A stretch of DNA of 44,192 nucleotides from Hofstenia miamia (Eukaryota; Xenacoelomorpha; Acoela; Hofsteniidae): contig CABFPE010000774.1 of the NCBI GenBank assembly GCA_900660155.1, forward strand, positions 6,875 through 51,066, read 5' to 3'. A program made the translations under genes and the position numbers. Each line of letters opens with the position of its first letter. Positions within the stretch are counted from its first letter, which is position 1. The notes beneath the pieces are model-generated. The model saw only the letters and a program-made list of their open reading frames with translations. It was not told the DNA's origin and made no database searches. Shown one piece after another: positions 11,611 through 21,684 of this stretch.

Positions 11611-11700
11611 GGGGCCTTATTGTACTTTAGGGGACCCAGTTTATGTGACGTCATAAATGGGTATAAAACTAACCCTAACCCCAATCCCTCACCCAAAAAA
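11611..11700 (+). repeat. Partial second copy of the MITE (left half)
   Basis: It reads CCTTATTGTACTTTAGGGGA, then CCCAGTTTATGTGACGTCAT, and an interior with CTAACCCTAACCCC. This matches the left half of the complete MITE closely. It ends before any right terminal repeat, and the newer complete copy lies just downstream in the same orientation. Confidence 0.7.
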
Positions 11701-11733
11701 CAAATCGCCTTTCAAATTCCATATGAACTATTG

Positions 11734-11884
11734 GGCGTTATTGTACTTTAGGGGACTCAGTTTGAGTGACGTCATAAAATGGGTATTAAACTCTAACCTT
11801 AACCCTAACCCTACTCCCCAACCAATGCAATTATATTGCATTATGATGTCACATAAACTGGGTCTCCTAAAGTACAATAACGCC
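11734..11884. mobile_element. Complete 151-bp MITE with 8-bp target duplication
   Basis: The terminal inverted repeats are about 40 bp (11734-11773 and 11845-11884), matching at about 35 of 40 positions and starting GGCGTTATTGTACTTTAGG. The element is flanked on both sides by AACTATTG (11726-11733 and 11885-11892), a perfect 8-bp target duplication. Eight-base duplications are typical of the hAT and P superfamilies; the end sequence does not let me choose. The interior has telomere-like CTTAACCCTAACCCT. It has no coding capacity. Confidence 0.85.
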
Positions 11885-11892
11885 AACTATTG

Positions 11893-13431
11893 TTGCAAAA
11901 ATTATTGTTTTCGTACTGTAAACGTTACTTCAACAAAAAGACAACGGTCACAATGGACTAGCTACTATACAAAAATTTAGTATAACATTACATATTTTCA
12001 TTTTCAATTAATATGCGCTACACTACACGTCTTCATTTGAGTTTTGAGTTTGAGTTTAAATTTAAAACATTTTACAAAATGTTAAATTTGAATCGTTTGT
12101 GCAGTATATTGCTATATTCTAAGAAAATAGATTATTTATTAGATGCAAATATACTTACTTTACTAAAACGTTATTTATATGTTACTAAGGTTAAAACAAA
12201 TAAAATAACTGGAATTATCATAATACGGGACAAGATTTCAACAAAAATATTTTCGCTGTATTTATATGAAATGACAGAATTATGCTTTAATAATATAGTA
12301 GTTATGAATTGGGTAGGTTTAGGAAATAAAATTGATCGTATTGCATGGGTGATACTATATTATTAGTTTTTTTTCATTATGCGTTTGATATACATCGTAT
12401 TTTTCTATAATCGATAATTTATATTTTATCCGTGGATTCTCAATTTACCTTTATTTGATTCCATTAATATTATATATGTAATTCGTAGCATTATTTTGTA
12501 TTAAAAAAAATATGTACTAATTATAATCACAAGTTGCCATTTCATGATTATACTTTATATTTATTTGTCACTAGGATTATGCAGTTACAAACCTGAATTT
12601 TTTTCTATTTTCCTTTTTGGTTTACTTAATGAGCACTTTGTGTAATTCGAGAATATAATTTAATGAGTTATTAGGTGTTTTGTGAACAATTGGGTGAATG
12701 ATCCATTGTATGTTATTGTATTGTATATTTTATTCAAAACTTATTTTGCTAATTTTTCTGTGATTAGTATTTCAAGTACCAAAATTCTGAAAGCGACATA
12801 GTGATTGAACTTTGAATATAATTACAAAGGATTATGTGTTTGTTTTATTTGAAATTAAAAACCAATTGCATTTGATTCTATTATCATATCATGCTATTGA
12901 AAATGGAGTATTTTTAAGCAGTTTTATAAGCGATTGTTAAAAAGAGCAGACTGAAAAACTTTTAGAAATTAGGATATATTCTTATTCCATATTCTACTTT
13001 TCATTTTGATTTAGTGAACTTGGCATTACTTCTTGCTTGATTGACCATCGTTTTAAGGATTCATTGGTCTCATGTGACATGCAGCATAATCTCAGTATGT
13101 CTATTTTAATACCAAGTCTTTAAATGCCTATTATTCTAGTCACATTCTGTAGATATTGTAAAATGAAAATGACATTTTGTAATAATAATTGGTTTTCCAC
13201 CATTTTGTTATGCAATCAATGCTTCACTCCAAAGCTTACGATCGCCATCTATCAAAGCTATGCAAAATGAATTATCGTGAGCAAATGGCATCAAAGACAA
13301 CATCCCATGCCTTACACATTGATTATTAATGTAGTTAACAGAAATTCTAAAATTTCGGGCTTTTTGAAAGATATCCAATGGACAATGCCTTTATATCTGT
13401 AAGCTTGATACCGTGTAAAAACTTTCATTGA
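11893..13431. other. Intergenic, AT-rich
   Basis: No recognisable genes. A 117-codon open frame at 12013-12366 has the composition expected of AT-rich translation (F, L, I, K, Y, N) and no domain, so it is not called. Confidence 0.6.
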
Positions 13432-13722
13432 TTAGACGTAATTAATGTCAGTCCATATATCTGTGAAGCTCTGATATATCTGATTTGGAGAATAGGGATG
13501 TTTTGATGCAGATAATTCACAAGAAATTCGTGTATTTCCAACTGTTCCTAGAAGATGCGTGGTGGTTGACATAATATTCTGTTTTACTTCATTACAAATT
13601 CCTTTTGTGACATTCTTTGCAGTTTGATTTTCATCAATCCTGGTGAAAATTCGAAAATCTTCTGCGTATAACTGCAGGTTGAAATTCCTAACACTATGTA
13701 TATTAAGTCTCTGCAATAACAA
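13432..13722 (-). pseudogene. Unassigned 96-codon open frame, possibly a transposon relic
   Basis: The frame reads LQRLNIHSVRNFNLQLYAED, then FRIFTRIDENQTAKNV and TTTHLLGTVGNTR. Its composition is more protein-like than nearby AT-rich frames. Faint resemblance to a piggyBac core (a strand ending in F-x-I/V-Y-T, then a GTVR-N-R-like phrase) is suggestive only. No catalytic residues can be assigned. Flanking sequence in the same orientation is full of stops. It may equally be an old fragment of another kind. Confidence 0.25.
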
Positions 13723-14696
13723 AAATGAACGTCTGGGAGATTGATTTCCAAGGATCTAGCGAGGAGGGCAAATAATCAGTGTCTCTCTTAGGTGGGTACG
13801 AAATGTCGTTGCCATTAGTTATATATGATCACCAGAATATAGTTGGCAGGGGAAATAAATTCTCTAATACTTTCGTGTCAAAGTTGTTGAAATCGCACAT
13901 ATGACAAAAATAGCCTTAGGGTATGAGTCAGTTATCCAATGATTGGCCCTCAGTATGCGTTTTGTAAAAAACTTGCTTGTCAAATGAAGGAGGATAATAG
14001 ACTACGCACTAGACTAACTTTCCTCAATTATAGGTACAGCTTTTTATCTGAAATTTTGGGTGATCTGCGAGTTGACGTTTTTCTTAACTTCTGTTGAAAA
14101 TTTCGCATTATCATATTCTGTTGGTCAGTTCAATTCTCTAAATGAATGTTGCTTTCTCAATCCAACTCAGGAACTGTTTTTTCATACAGTTTGAGTTTGA
14201 CAAGATATAATAGAACCATCCACTTTGGGCATATGTTGCTCAAAGCTTCAATGATAAAATTCTTCGGACGTTTTGTCATGTTGAAATCAGCATCAGGAAA
14301 CTAGCAAGTTTTGTATTTGGGTTTTGTCTGTGGACTCTTATTGCTGTGTATTGCTCCCATATTTAGCAACACAGCATGATTTCCTATTACTCATAACCGG
14401 CTACATTTTGTAGGCTATCACAATTCTCATTTGAGAGAGATTCAGTCTTATGAATGGGTAATAAGCAGGCAGACCTTGGTCTTGCGAATACCTGGTGTGT
14501 TTTGATTGATATATGATTAATAATGGGATGTTTTTAGTTAGCTGTTTCAGACTACAGTCAATAATAGTATTTCACGTTAGCCTATTTTATTATATCTAAG
14601 ATAGGTGAGAATTCCCTCGCTAATCATTTGCCATGGCAAATCGACAGTATTCAGCTACAACGCCTTTCCAAATTATTCTGTATTTAGATATTAATT

Positions 14697-14852
14697 ATGA
14701 ACAATGCGTTAAGCAGTCAAAATTATGCAAATATCGACAATGATATTGAGACTAATAGTTATTTGATAATAGACAAGAAACATATGATGTCTGAACATTA
14801 TACTTCCCGTAATGAGAGTGATAATGATGACGAACCTGCAGATAATGATTGA
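14697..14852 (+). CDS. Small acidic open frame of 51 codons (doubtful)
   Basis: It starts at an ATG and ends in a strongly acidic tail (NESDNDDEPADND). Acidic leaders of this type are found in some transposases and nuclear proteins, but there is no further homology. It stops 45 bp before the 68-bp palindrome. It may be the first part of a broken gene or chance. Confidence 0.2.
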   Translation: MNNALSSQNYANIDNDIETNSYLIIDKKHMMSEHYTSRNESDNDDEPADND

Positions 14853-14897
14853 AAAAAACTACCATCTAAGCTGAGGATAGCGAGAAATAGATCTGCA

Positions 14898-14965
14898 GTC
14901 TCCAAAAGAAATCACTGTGCTCTTTAGCTTCTAAGCTAAATAACACAGGGATTTCTTTTGGAGAC
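14898..14965. repeat. 68-bp near-perfect palindrome
   Basis: The arms are 14898-14930 and 14933-14965, 33 bp each, separated by only 2 bp (CT). Thirty of 33 positions pair. The left arm begins GTCTCCAAAAGAAATC. Such a structure may be a foldback or tiny MITE, or a transcribed hairpin. No target duplication is evident. Confidence 0.9.
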
Positions 14966-15594
14966 ATATAATGCCATTACGCTCATAGTAGTGTAAATAT
15001 TTGATAAACATGCATTAAAATACTTGGATTCTGACAGGCAGCTGTACAAAAAACTCAACATGCATTAACGTGTTTATAATAATAATAAATCCTGATTCCA
15101 ACATTTTCTGAATATGTTCTACGTTTTATTTTATTAAAATAATGATCATTTTATGTTATGCAAGTTTGCTACTGCATATATTTTGCATTAATTATTCGAA
15201 TTTATCCACATATACTATTCTACTTCATTTATAAGATATGGCTAACAAAATGTAGCGGCCAACAAGATTGAAGTTAATAAAATTTGTGCTAGGATGGGGT
15301 TAAGAAGACTTTCAGAATGCTTGAATATCTTTAGATTTAGTGATGATGAATAATGTTGTGGAAATGTTATTTATATAAGTGTTAAAAATGCAGATTTTTA
15401 CCAATTATTTCCCCATTGATCCGATTTTATTACAAATATATTTCTCGCAGTTTAACCATTTTTTTTGAGGTCCGTAAGTGAAATTTGCAAAAGCGGACAC
15501 AAGATGTATTCATATGTGAAATGAAATAATAGATTTCCTTTGAGATATGTATTGATGTAATGTATTTAGTTAATCGTTCAATTGTTAGATTAAA

Positions 15595-17097
15595 ATGAAA
15601 GTGCAAAAATGTGAAATTTGCCTTGTAAATTTTTCCAAGAAGAATTTTCCTCGTGCCGTACCATGTTGCAAATTTCTGGTGTGTGAAAGTTGCATCGTAC
15701 TAAATCCACCCTGTTTGAAGTGTATGCAGACAAATTTACTGGATATTTCTATACCTTTACAATTTCAGTGTCGTGCGTGTCTACAGTTTAGTAGCAAAGC
15801 TTCAGAAGAATGCGAATTGTGTCAAAAATGTGTTTGCATTGAGTGCTATAATGATCATGAATGTTGTTTAGCTTCAGAATATCGAAAAATTTTAAATCAA
15901 ATGAAAATTGATGCAATGAAAGAATTTGAAGAATCACGAATTTCTATAAATATCGAAAATATCATGAAGAAGTTAGAACTTTTGAGAAATGATATTTTTA
16001 TAAACACTGTGAACATAGATTTATCAGATCGTGTGATTTCTTTTAAAGACAAATTTGAAGAATTATCTGATAGTACTTCATTAACGGAAGTAGACGATTT
16101 TTCAGAAATAAATTCGGCATATAAAGATAAGAGCTACTCATTTCGTTTCAATAAGCCTTTATTGACTTCTTTCGCTGCCGAAATTGAAGATATTAGGAAA
16201 GACGTTGATCTTATTCACTGTTTATTTGAACAGACTGAGATTCCTAAATCTATTGTTTCTTTCACCAAATTTTCAAATATTAATGATAGTATTACTATTG
16301 CTAGTGCGTTTTTGAATAATTGGCATAATATCAAACTTCAAAAGTGTTCAAAAAATGATAATCACAGCGTTATTCTAATTGATTTATTCCATACAGAATC
16401 GTTTGCTTTATTGATTAATACGAAAAGAGGCCCTATTATAAAAATTTATAATAGCGATACAATTTTGGACCGTTCTCTAAACTTCTCATCTATGTGCAAC
16501 AAGGAAGAAATATCTACTGCCTGTTATTCTCCAAATTTAGAGGCGTTTATTTTACTTAATTCATCACGTAATCGAATTTACGTTTGCTATCTTCATGAAA
16601 ACAAGAAGCCAGAGGAAGTTATATTTAAACATGCAATTTTGGACATCTGTTCAAATGAATTACAAACGTTTTTGGATACTCCTATGGCTTTGACAACATT
16701 AAAAAAACAACCTGAATATAAATATAAGCAAAAATCCACTTATTCAAAGCTATCAGCGTGTATTGAAGATCGTGTCATTTGTATTCGTAACGAATTTAAT
16801 GATGTCAAATTTTACATTTACAATTTATTGACTAGAAATCTTTTACTGAATCCAGAAATATTATACACCGGATCAATGAAGTCAAGGGTTTGTATTTGTT
16901 CAATATTCAATTATAAATATTTTGGTCTTGGTGTGATTGATAAACAGTGTTTCAAGCTAGGCCTACTGGATGGAAACGGACAGGTAGTGCGTCTATTGAA
17001 AATTGACAATATCAAAGCCATTGTAAATGCACTTGTGGTTGAAAATTGTTTATATGTTCTAAGTAGCTCTTGTTTGCTGTCTTCTAAATTGCAATGA
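15595..17097 (+). CDS. TRIM-like RING/B-box protein, probable E3 ubiquitin ligase (intronless)
   Basis: A 500-codon frame without introns. The N-terminal RING-like region has Cys 6, 9, 24, 25, 30, 33, 40 and 43; the phrase PCCKFLVCESC stands where a RING normally has PC-x-H-x-x-C-x-x-C, so the histidine ligand is absent and Cys25 may replace it. A B-box-like zinc site follows (Cys59, 62, 76, 81, 84, His88, Cys90). Residues about 98-135 are helical and charged (coiled-coil-like). The second half (about 255-500) is rich in short hydrophobic strands such as SVILIDLF, SFALLINT and RVCICSIF, compatible with a beta-propeller, but no NHL repeat is certain. The start is supported by TTAAAATGA and the RING position. 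A signal AATAAA lies at 17510-17515. By family the protein would transfer ubiquitin; the substrate is unknown. Confidence 0.85.
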   Translation: MKVQKCEICLVNFSKKNFPRAVPCCKFLVCESCIVLNPPCLKCMQTNLLDISIPLQFQCRACLQFSSKASEECELCQKCVCIECYNDHECCLASEYRKILNQMKIDAMKEFEESRISINIENIMKKLELLRNDIFINTVNIDLSDRVISFKDKFEELSDSTSLTEVDDFSEINSAYKDKSYSFRFNKPLLTSFAAEIEDIRKDVDLIHCLFEQTEIPKSIVSFTKFSNINDSITIASAFLNNWHNIKLQKCSKNDNHSVILIDLFHTESFALLINTKRGPIIKIYNSDTILDRSLNFSSMCNKEEISTACYSPNLEAFILLNSSRNRIYVCYLHENKKPEEVIFKHAILDICSNELQTFLDTPMALTTLKKQPEYKYKQKSTYSKLSACIEDRVICIRNEFNDVKFYIYNLLTRNLLLNPEILYTGSMKSRVCICSIFNYKYFGLGVIDKQCFKLGLLDGNGQVVRLLKIDNIKAIVNALVVENCLYVLSSSCLLSSKLQ

Positions 17098-17509
17098 AAT
17101 TCACTGATTTAGTTTTAATAGTGTCTTGTACAGAAGTAAAGGTGCATTTTAAAAATGTAATTTTTAAGTAGATTATAAACTATAAGGTCATTTTTATACA
17201 GTTAAATATGCTTAGATTTTATTATGTTCGTGATTGTAATTGGTCTAAAAATATTATCGAATTAGAAAACCCTTGCAAGAATGCTTTCATACACCCTACT
17301 GACATTTTATTAAGGCACCTTAAGTTTATTGTACGTTATTAACTACTAATAGTCCGCTATGAATGCCAAAAATAATTAGTTTGAGATCCATTATTTTTGT
17401 GAGTTTAAACCGGATTTTCTAAAACTAAAAACCATTTTAATTAATTTTAAATGTTTCACTTGATTTGATTGCTGGATGTTTGAATCTACTTGATCGAATT
17501 TCTGTCGGA

Positions 17510-17515
17510 AATAAA
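17510..17515 (+). terminator. Polyadenylation signal for the TRIM-like gene
   Basis: AATAAA occurs 413 bp after the stop codon and is the first good signal seen there. It would give a 3' UTR of about 430 bp, ending just before the facing minus-strand signal at 17557-17562. Confidence 0.45.
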
Positions 17516-17668
17516 TTTGTAATATAAAAATGTCTTAGTGTGTTATTTAGTTCACATTTATTCTACAAAATTTCTGAACATTATTGGATTATGTACAAAA
17601 AGGAGAAGGGGTTCATGACTTGTAGATGCAAAATTAAATCTAAAATGCATTACAACTGCCGTTTAAAC

Positions 17669-17815
17669 TTATACAAATAATTTGAGGTAATTATCAATAT
17701 ATCTGTCTATGCTTATAGAAATACGTTGTTTCGACTTGTTCTCACATATTTCGGGTGGCATATTAAGTAGCTTAAGAAAATTCAGAGCACCTTTTAGCTG
17801 AAGCTCTGTGATGAG
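17669..17815 (-). CDS. Candidate terminal exon of an unidentified minus-strand gene
   Basis: Following an AG at 17816-17817 the frame codes for 48 residues, LITELQLKGALNFLKLLNMP, then PEICENKSKQRI and a final DNYLKLFV before a stop. The amphipathic helix pattern is unlike random AT-rich frames. A minus-strand AATAAA lies at 17557-17562. The acceptor has a poor pyrimidine tract, and the frame is closed by TAA just upstream. A better acceptor (TTGATATCAG) further upstream leads to DSDQALYQARI and then a stop, so a decayed gene is also possible. No family recognised. Confidence 0.3.
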   Translation of the reverse strand, partial: LITELQLKGALNFLKLLNMPPEICENKSKQRISISIDRYIDNYLKLFV

Positions 17816-17829
17816 CTTGCCTTATTACT

Positions 17830-18642
17830 TTATTCGCATTTCGACATATTTATAGAAATATACGAGCTTGATACAAAGCCTGGTCGGAGTCCTGATATCA
17901 ATAAATGCAGTGGAAAAATATGAAACAATGCTTTTAAGCTTGAATTTATGATGTTCTGTATGGTAATTCAAATTGTATTTCCAAATTTTGTGCACTATTT
18001 ACCTTAGAAAGTATATGGTATTGGTTTATTGGCTTCATATAACACATCTCATCGTTTCAGTTTTTCTTTATAGGTCCATCCAGTCAATTACAAGCATGTT
18101 TAAATTCTATAGACAGTCAATAACCTTCGCACTGAAGTGCCCCAATTTTAAACACAATGTGATTCTCCCTTTCATTACATGGTCATTTAACATCTAATAA
18201 TTTAGGGTGAAATAGTTTTCTTTGCATCATATGGTAAATTTCACATCTAGATTTCGTAAATTTAGTTGGTATTGGGAATATAACAACCAATTGATTCTTT
18301 TACATAATTGGCATCTATTCATATTTCGAAATCTTTACTGCTCATTAATACTTAAGTAGTTGAAATGTTATTTGCGTTTTGCTTACAGTAAATGTCAATC
18401 TCACAAAGTTTAATAATATACACTTGGAGACATTTTATATTTAGAATTTTCTAATATTTCAAAATGTCTGAATGTGTACATGTAATTATCTGACAACTAA
18501 TTTTGTACGTTCATCCTTACGATTAACCAATGTCAATTATTTATGGCGGCCCGGGGGATTTAAGCCATTGCGCATTTTCGCTACTATATTTTTTAACCGA
18601 TTTTTTTGTGCATTATTGTATGTAATCAGTTAGTGGGCGCTG
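17830..18642. other. Intergenic, AT-rich
   Basis: No genes supported. A short GC-rich spot GGCGGCCCGGGGG at 18545-18557 stands out in this AT-rich setting. An open frame at 17973-18197 looks like chance. Confidence 0.55.
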
Positions 18643-19619
18643 CAGTGCGCGAAATTTGATTATGGTCACTCCAAAATTTGCAAGTTTTAATATTTTAGAA
18701 AAATATTTCAAGAATTTCAATTTTACGCGAAAGTATATTTATATAATTCATATACCGGTAGATTCGAATTTTCAAAAATTTCAAAACTAAATTTTATTAA
18801 CATAAAAAGCTGCGTTTTACAAAATGGGGTGGCGAAATTTGATTATGGCTACCAAGATAAATCAACATCTTCAAATTTCTTTACTAAAATGAAAGTTTTA
18901 GTAATCAATATTTTTCCTTTGCTCAAGATAACCTCAATACATCGCTTAGGCATAGAAGAAGATAATGATATTAATTGATTTTGAGGAATTTCGTCCCAAG
19001 CTTTCAAAATTGCAATTTTTAATTCATTTTTACTTGTATATTGTTTCGCACCAGCGTAAACGACCCTCGATAGATGTCCCCATAAGTTCTTAATAGGATT
19101 GAGATCTGGGGATTTCGATATCCAGGGTAAAACATCAATTTCCATGTCTTCTAACCACAATTTAGTTTCGCCACTAGTATGAATAGAGGCTAAATCATGC
19201 TGAAAATGATAGCCTTCACCATCAAACTGATAAATAAAAGGTAGAATATACTCAATTAACGTATGTATGCAGGCTCCAGAGTTCTGCACACCCTCCAGGA
19301 TTGCCAATTGCGATTTTCCTTGTGCACTAAACGCACTCCACACCATCAAACATCACCCCCACTCTGACGACTTAGAAAATACTTTTCTGTAAATGTATTT
19401 TTCCTTACATAGGACATTTGTTTTGGTGGCCATAATCACACCCTTTTGTAAAACTCAACTTTTCATGTTAATAAAAGTTAGTTTTGAAATTTTTGAAAAT
19501 ACTAATCTATATCAATTCTATAAATATACTTTCGCCTAAAATTGAAATTTTTGAATTATTTTTCTAATCTATCAAAACATGCAAATTTTGGGGTGGTCAT
19601 AGTTAAATTTCGCGCACTG
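18643..19619 (-). mobile_element. Tc1-like transposon with about 200-bp inverted repeats of IR/DR type, internally deleted
   Basis: The left end CAGTGCGCGAAATTTGATTA (18643) is repeated inverted at the right end (TTAAATTTCGCGCACTG, to 19619), and homology continues for about 200 bp inward on each side (18643-18850 and 19415-19619). The phrase GCGAAATTTGATTATGG occurs at both the outer and the inner edge of the left arm, the direct-repeat layout of IR/DR Tc1 elements. The right flank is TA; the left flank is TG, a degraded target duplication. At 977 bp, the element lacks the first half of its transposase. Confidence 0.85.
18849..19349 (-). pseudogene. Tc1-like transposase C-terminal half, catalytically dead
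   Basis: It reads MMVWSAFSAQGKSQLAILEG, then YHFQHDLASIHTS with the second catalytic Asp, then WISKSPDLNPIKNLWGHLS, where the usual Glu of PIENLWG has become Lys. The C-terminal part ISLSSSMPKRCIEVI is typical of Tc1 proteins. The helix-turn-helix and first catalytic Asp are deleted. The Glu to Lys change would destroy activity by itself, as the third catalytic residue of the DD34E triad is lost. Confidence 0.85.
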
Positions 19620-19998
19620 TATATTGTCGGAACAAATTCTGCTATAATTTTTCAAAAATTTTCGAATATTCGGTTTGTTCATAAAAATCAAATGAAAGAT
19701 TACAACTGAAGAAACAGATACATGTAACCAAATGTAAAAAGGCCTGTAATAAATTTGCTTTGCGATGTGAAACCCCATGGATTTAACAATTTCATGATGA
19801 GGAATTTACCTTCTACCATGGAGAATATATTTACACTACTATTAACTAAATCCTAAACAAGGTTATGAAACATTTTTATTGATAATTCAATTATTTTGCT
19901 CTTAAAAACATTTTACACAATTCATGTTTTTTTATATTTTTAGACTATATACATATTTAATGAAATTCTCTATTTAGTTGTTTTTTTATGACCACTGA

Positions 19999-21075
19999 AT
20001 GTTTTCGAATGAAACTCCTTCTCATTGTTATAAGGCAGCTAAGTGCAATACACCTGGCTTCTCTACTCGTTTTTTGAAATGGTTTTCAAAGAAGATGAAA
20101 AGTCTTAAGTCGTATTGGTTCAATCCTGACAAATTTGTGGCTTTAGTTGTCGCCTCATCCAGCTTGATGGTTATTTCATTGTTTGGAAGCATTGTGTTAA
20201 CTGTACTGGTGGCTTTAGGCTTAGGTGTTGGTATGTCATATCACAGAGCTAATCATTCATCTATTGAATTTCGTTTTGTTCTTCACAATTTATTCAAATA
20301 TCCCAAATTTAAGACGAATGCATTAAAATTAGTTCAACACACCTGGTCGCCATCCCCCAGCCTGAAATTGTTTGATCCGTACCTCAATGAGATCATTACT
20401 CCAACGAGAGCAACGTCGTTTCCTCTCAGTGTTGTTTTACTCGCGAAACCGCTTAATCCAAACGATTCAAATACCCCTCATGTTGCTGGATATGCATTAG
20501 TTGAAAGTCTGAAACTCACTCCAAGTACGAAGCTAAAAGATATTGAAGAAGAATTACTAAAGAATCAGTCAAAATCTCAGCTAATAGAAATGCTTCTTAG
20601 GAATGATTTAAATCCTGACTTGCTTGATGCCAAGCATTTATTCGCTTATTATTTTGGACATAAATGTATTTTGCGTACATTTGTTATTGGAGAAAAGTAC
20701 AGGTCTAATGGATTCGCAAAAGTCTTATTTGCATATGTTCTTAAAAAGCTTCGTGATATTGGAGAAGTTGATTGTTTGATTTGCAAATCTAATTCCTATG
20801 TCGAAGAGCATTTACTTGATCTATTCTTTGGACAACGCTACACACCTATGCTTAAGTCACATAAATATGATGAGCTTGGTTGGTTTTGGGGCCAAGAAAC
20901 TATTTATTTTCCTGTATATAAGAAGAAATTGGAGCTTCGTATTGATGACGCCCTGGAAAATTTTTTAGTTTTTGAGCGAGTAAAGAAATCAACAATTCCT
21001 TACTTTGTAACAAAAAAGACAAAACGACACAATTGCGAGAACATTGAAGTTCTCAGTAACCCTTTTTATACTTAG
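19999..21075 (+). CDS. Membrane-anchored GNAT-fold N-acetyltransferase (intronless)
   Basis: A 358-codon intact frame. Residues about 45-80 form a long hydrophobic stretch, long enough for a membrane hairpin. The GNAT core follows: strand VAGYALVES (163-170), then ILRTFVIGEKYRSNGFAKVL (224-243), which holds the acetyl-CoA pyrophosphate loop R-x-x-G-x-A (Arg235, Gly238, Ala240), and a motif-B-like segment with LLDLFFGQRY (272-281). The order membrane hairpin then GNAT core recalls NAT8/NAT8L proteins of the endoplasmic reticulum, but similarity is only in layout and there is an insertion of about 50 residues (about 170-222). Substrate unknown. The start is uncertain: Met33 at 20095 has a better context (AAGAAGATGA), and a 29-codon upstream frame (19988-20077) overlaps the first ATG. 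Confidence 0.8.
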   Translation: MFSNETPSHCYKAAKCNTPGFSTRFLKWFSKKMKSLKSYWFNPDKFVALVVASSSLMVISLFGSIVLTVLVALGLGVGMSYHRANHSSIEFRFVLHNLFKYPKFKTNALKLVQHTWSPSPSLKLFDPYLNEIITPTRATSFPLSVVLLAKPLNPNDSNTPHVAGYALVESLKLTPSTKLKDIEEELLKNQSKSQLIEMLLRNDLNPDLLDAKHLFAYYFGHKCILRTFVIGEKYRSNGFAKVLFAYVLKKLRDIGEVDCLICKSNSYVEEHLLDLFFGQRYTPMLKSHKYDELGWFWGQETIYFPVYKKKLELRIDDALENFLVFERVKKSTIPYFVTKKTKRHNCENIEVLSNPFYT

Positions 21076-21684
21076 TGACTTTGTAATCGAATTTTTATTC
21101 TTGTACTTAGGACAACCACTTGCTGAAAGTTGTTTGATATTTTGTATATTATAAATAGTAAATCTTTTAGATAGAAATTTTTATACTAATATCCTTCGTT
21201 AATAATGTTTAACATGCTATCACCTAATTTGACAAAATATTTGAACTTTAAGCTTAACTTGGATCCAGGATGTAATGTCCACACCACATTGAAAATAGTT
21301 TAAAATAGAGGAGTTCGGTTTGGTAGTAAGTATGGAAAAAAGTTTTTCTATCAATAGTCCAAGCTAATTAATCGACCGGTCAATTTTAGTTTTTTAACGA
21401 CAGCGACAAAGTATTACAAACAAAAAATTAAACTTTGTGTCTCCGAATAAAAAAATCTGAAAATATTGTTTGTACATTTCGAATTTGTACACATGCATGT
21501 CGGACTACAATTCACCTTAATTCAAGGCTAATTTTTAAAAAATTAATAAAAAATTACAATACTTTGGAACTACATGCATTTTTGTTTTGTTAATTCGTCA
21601 CTTTGTTTCAATGAACTGTTAGCTAACAATTCTTAGCGCCATATAAATGGAAACAGTTGATTTTTTTCAATTTTGCTTCATTAA
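21076..21684. other. 3' flank of the GNAT gene
   Basis: AT-rich sequence that should hold the 3' UTR of the acetyltransferase. No canonical AATAAA is seen close to the stop (only variants such as ATAAAT near 21153). No other features are recognised. Confidence 0.5.

Noticed and set aside
11770..11815. Telomere-like AACCCTAACCCT repeats
   Set aside because: Only two or three drifted units, located inside a MITE core, so not a telomere or an interstitial telomeric array.
12013..12366. 117-codon open frame
   Set aside because: Composition is that of AT-rich non-coding DNA; no domain, no signal, no supporting context.
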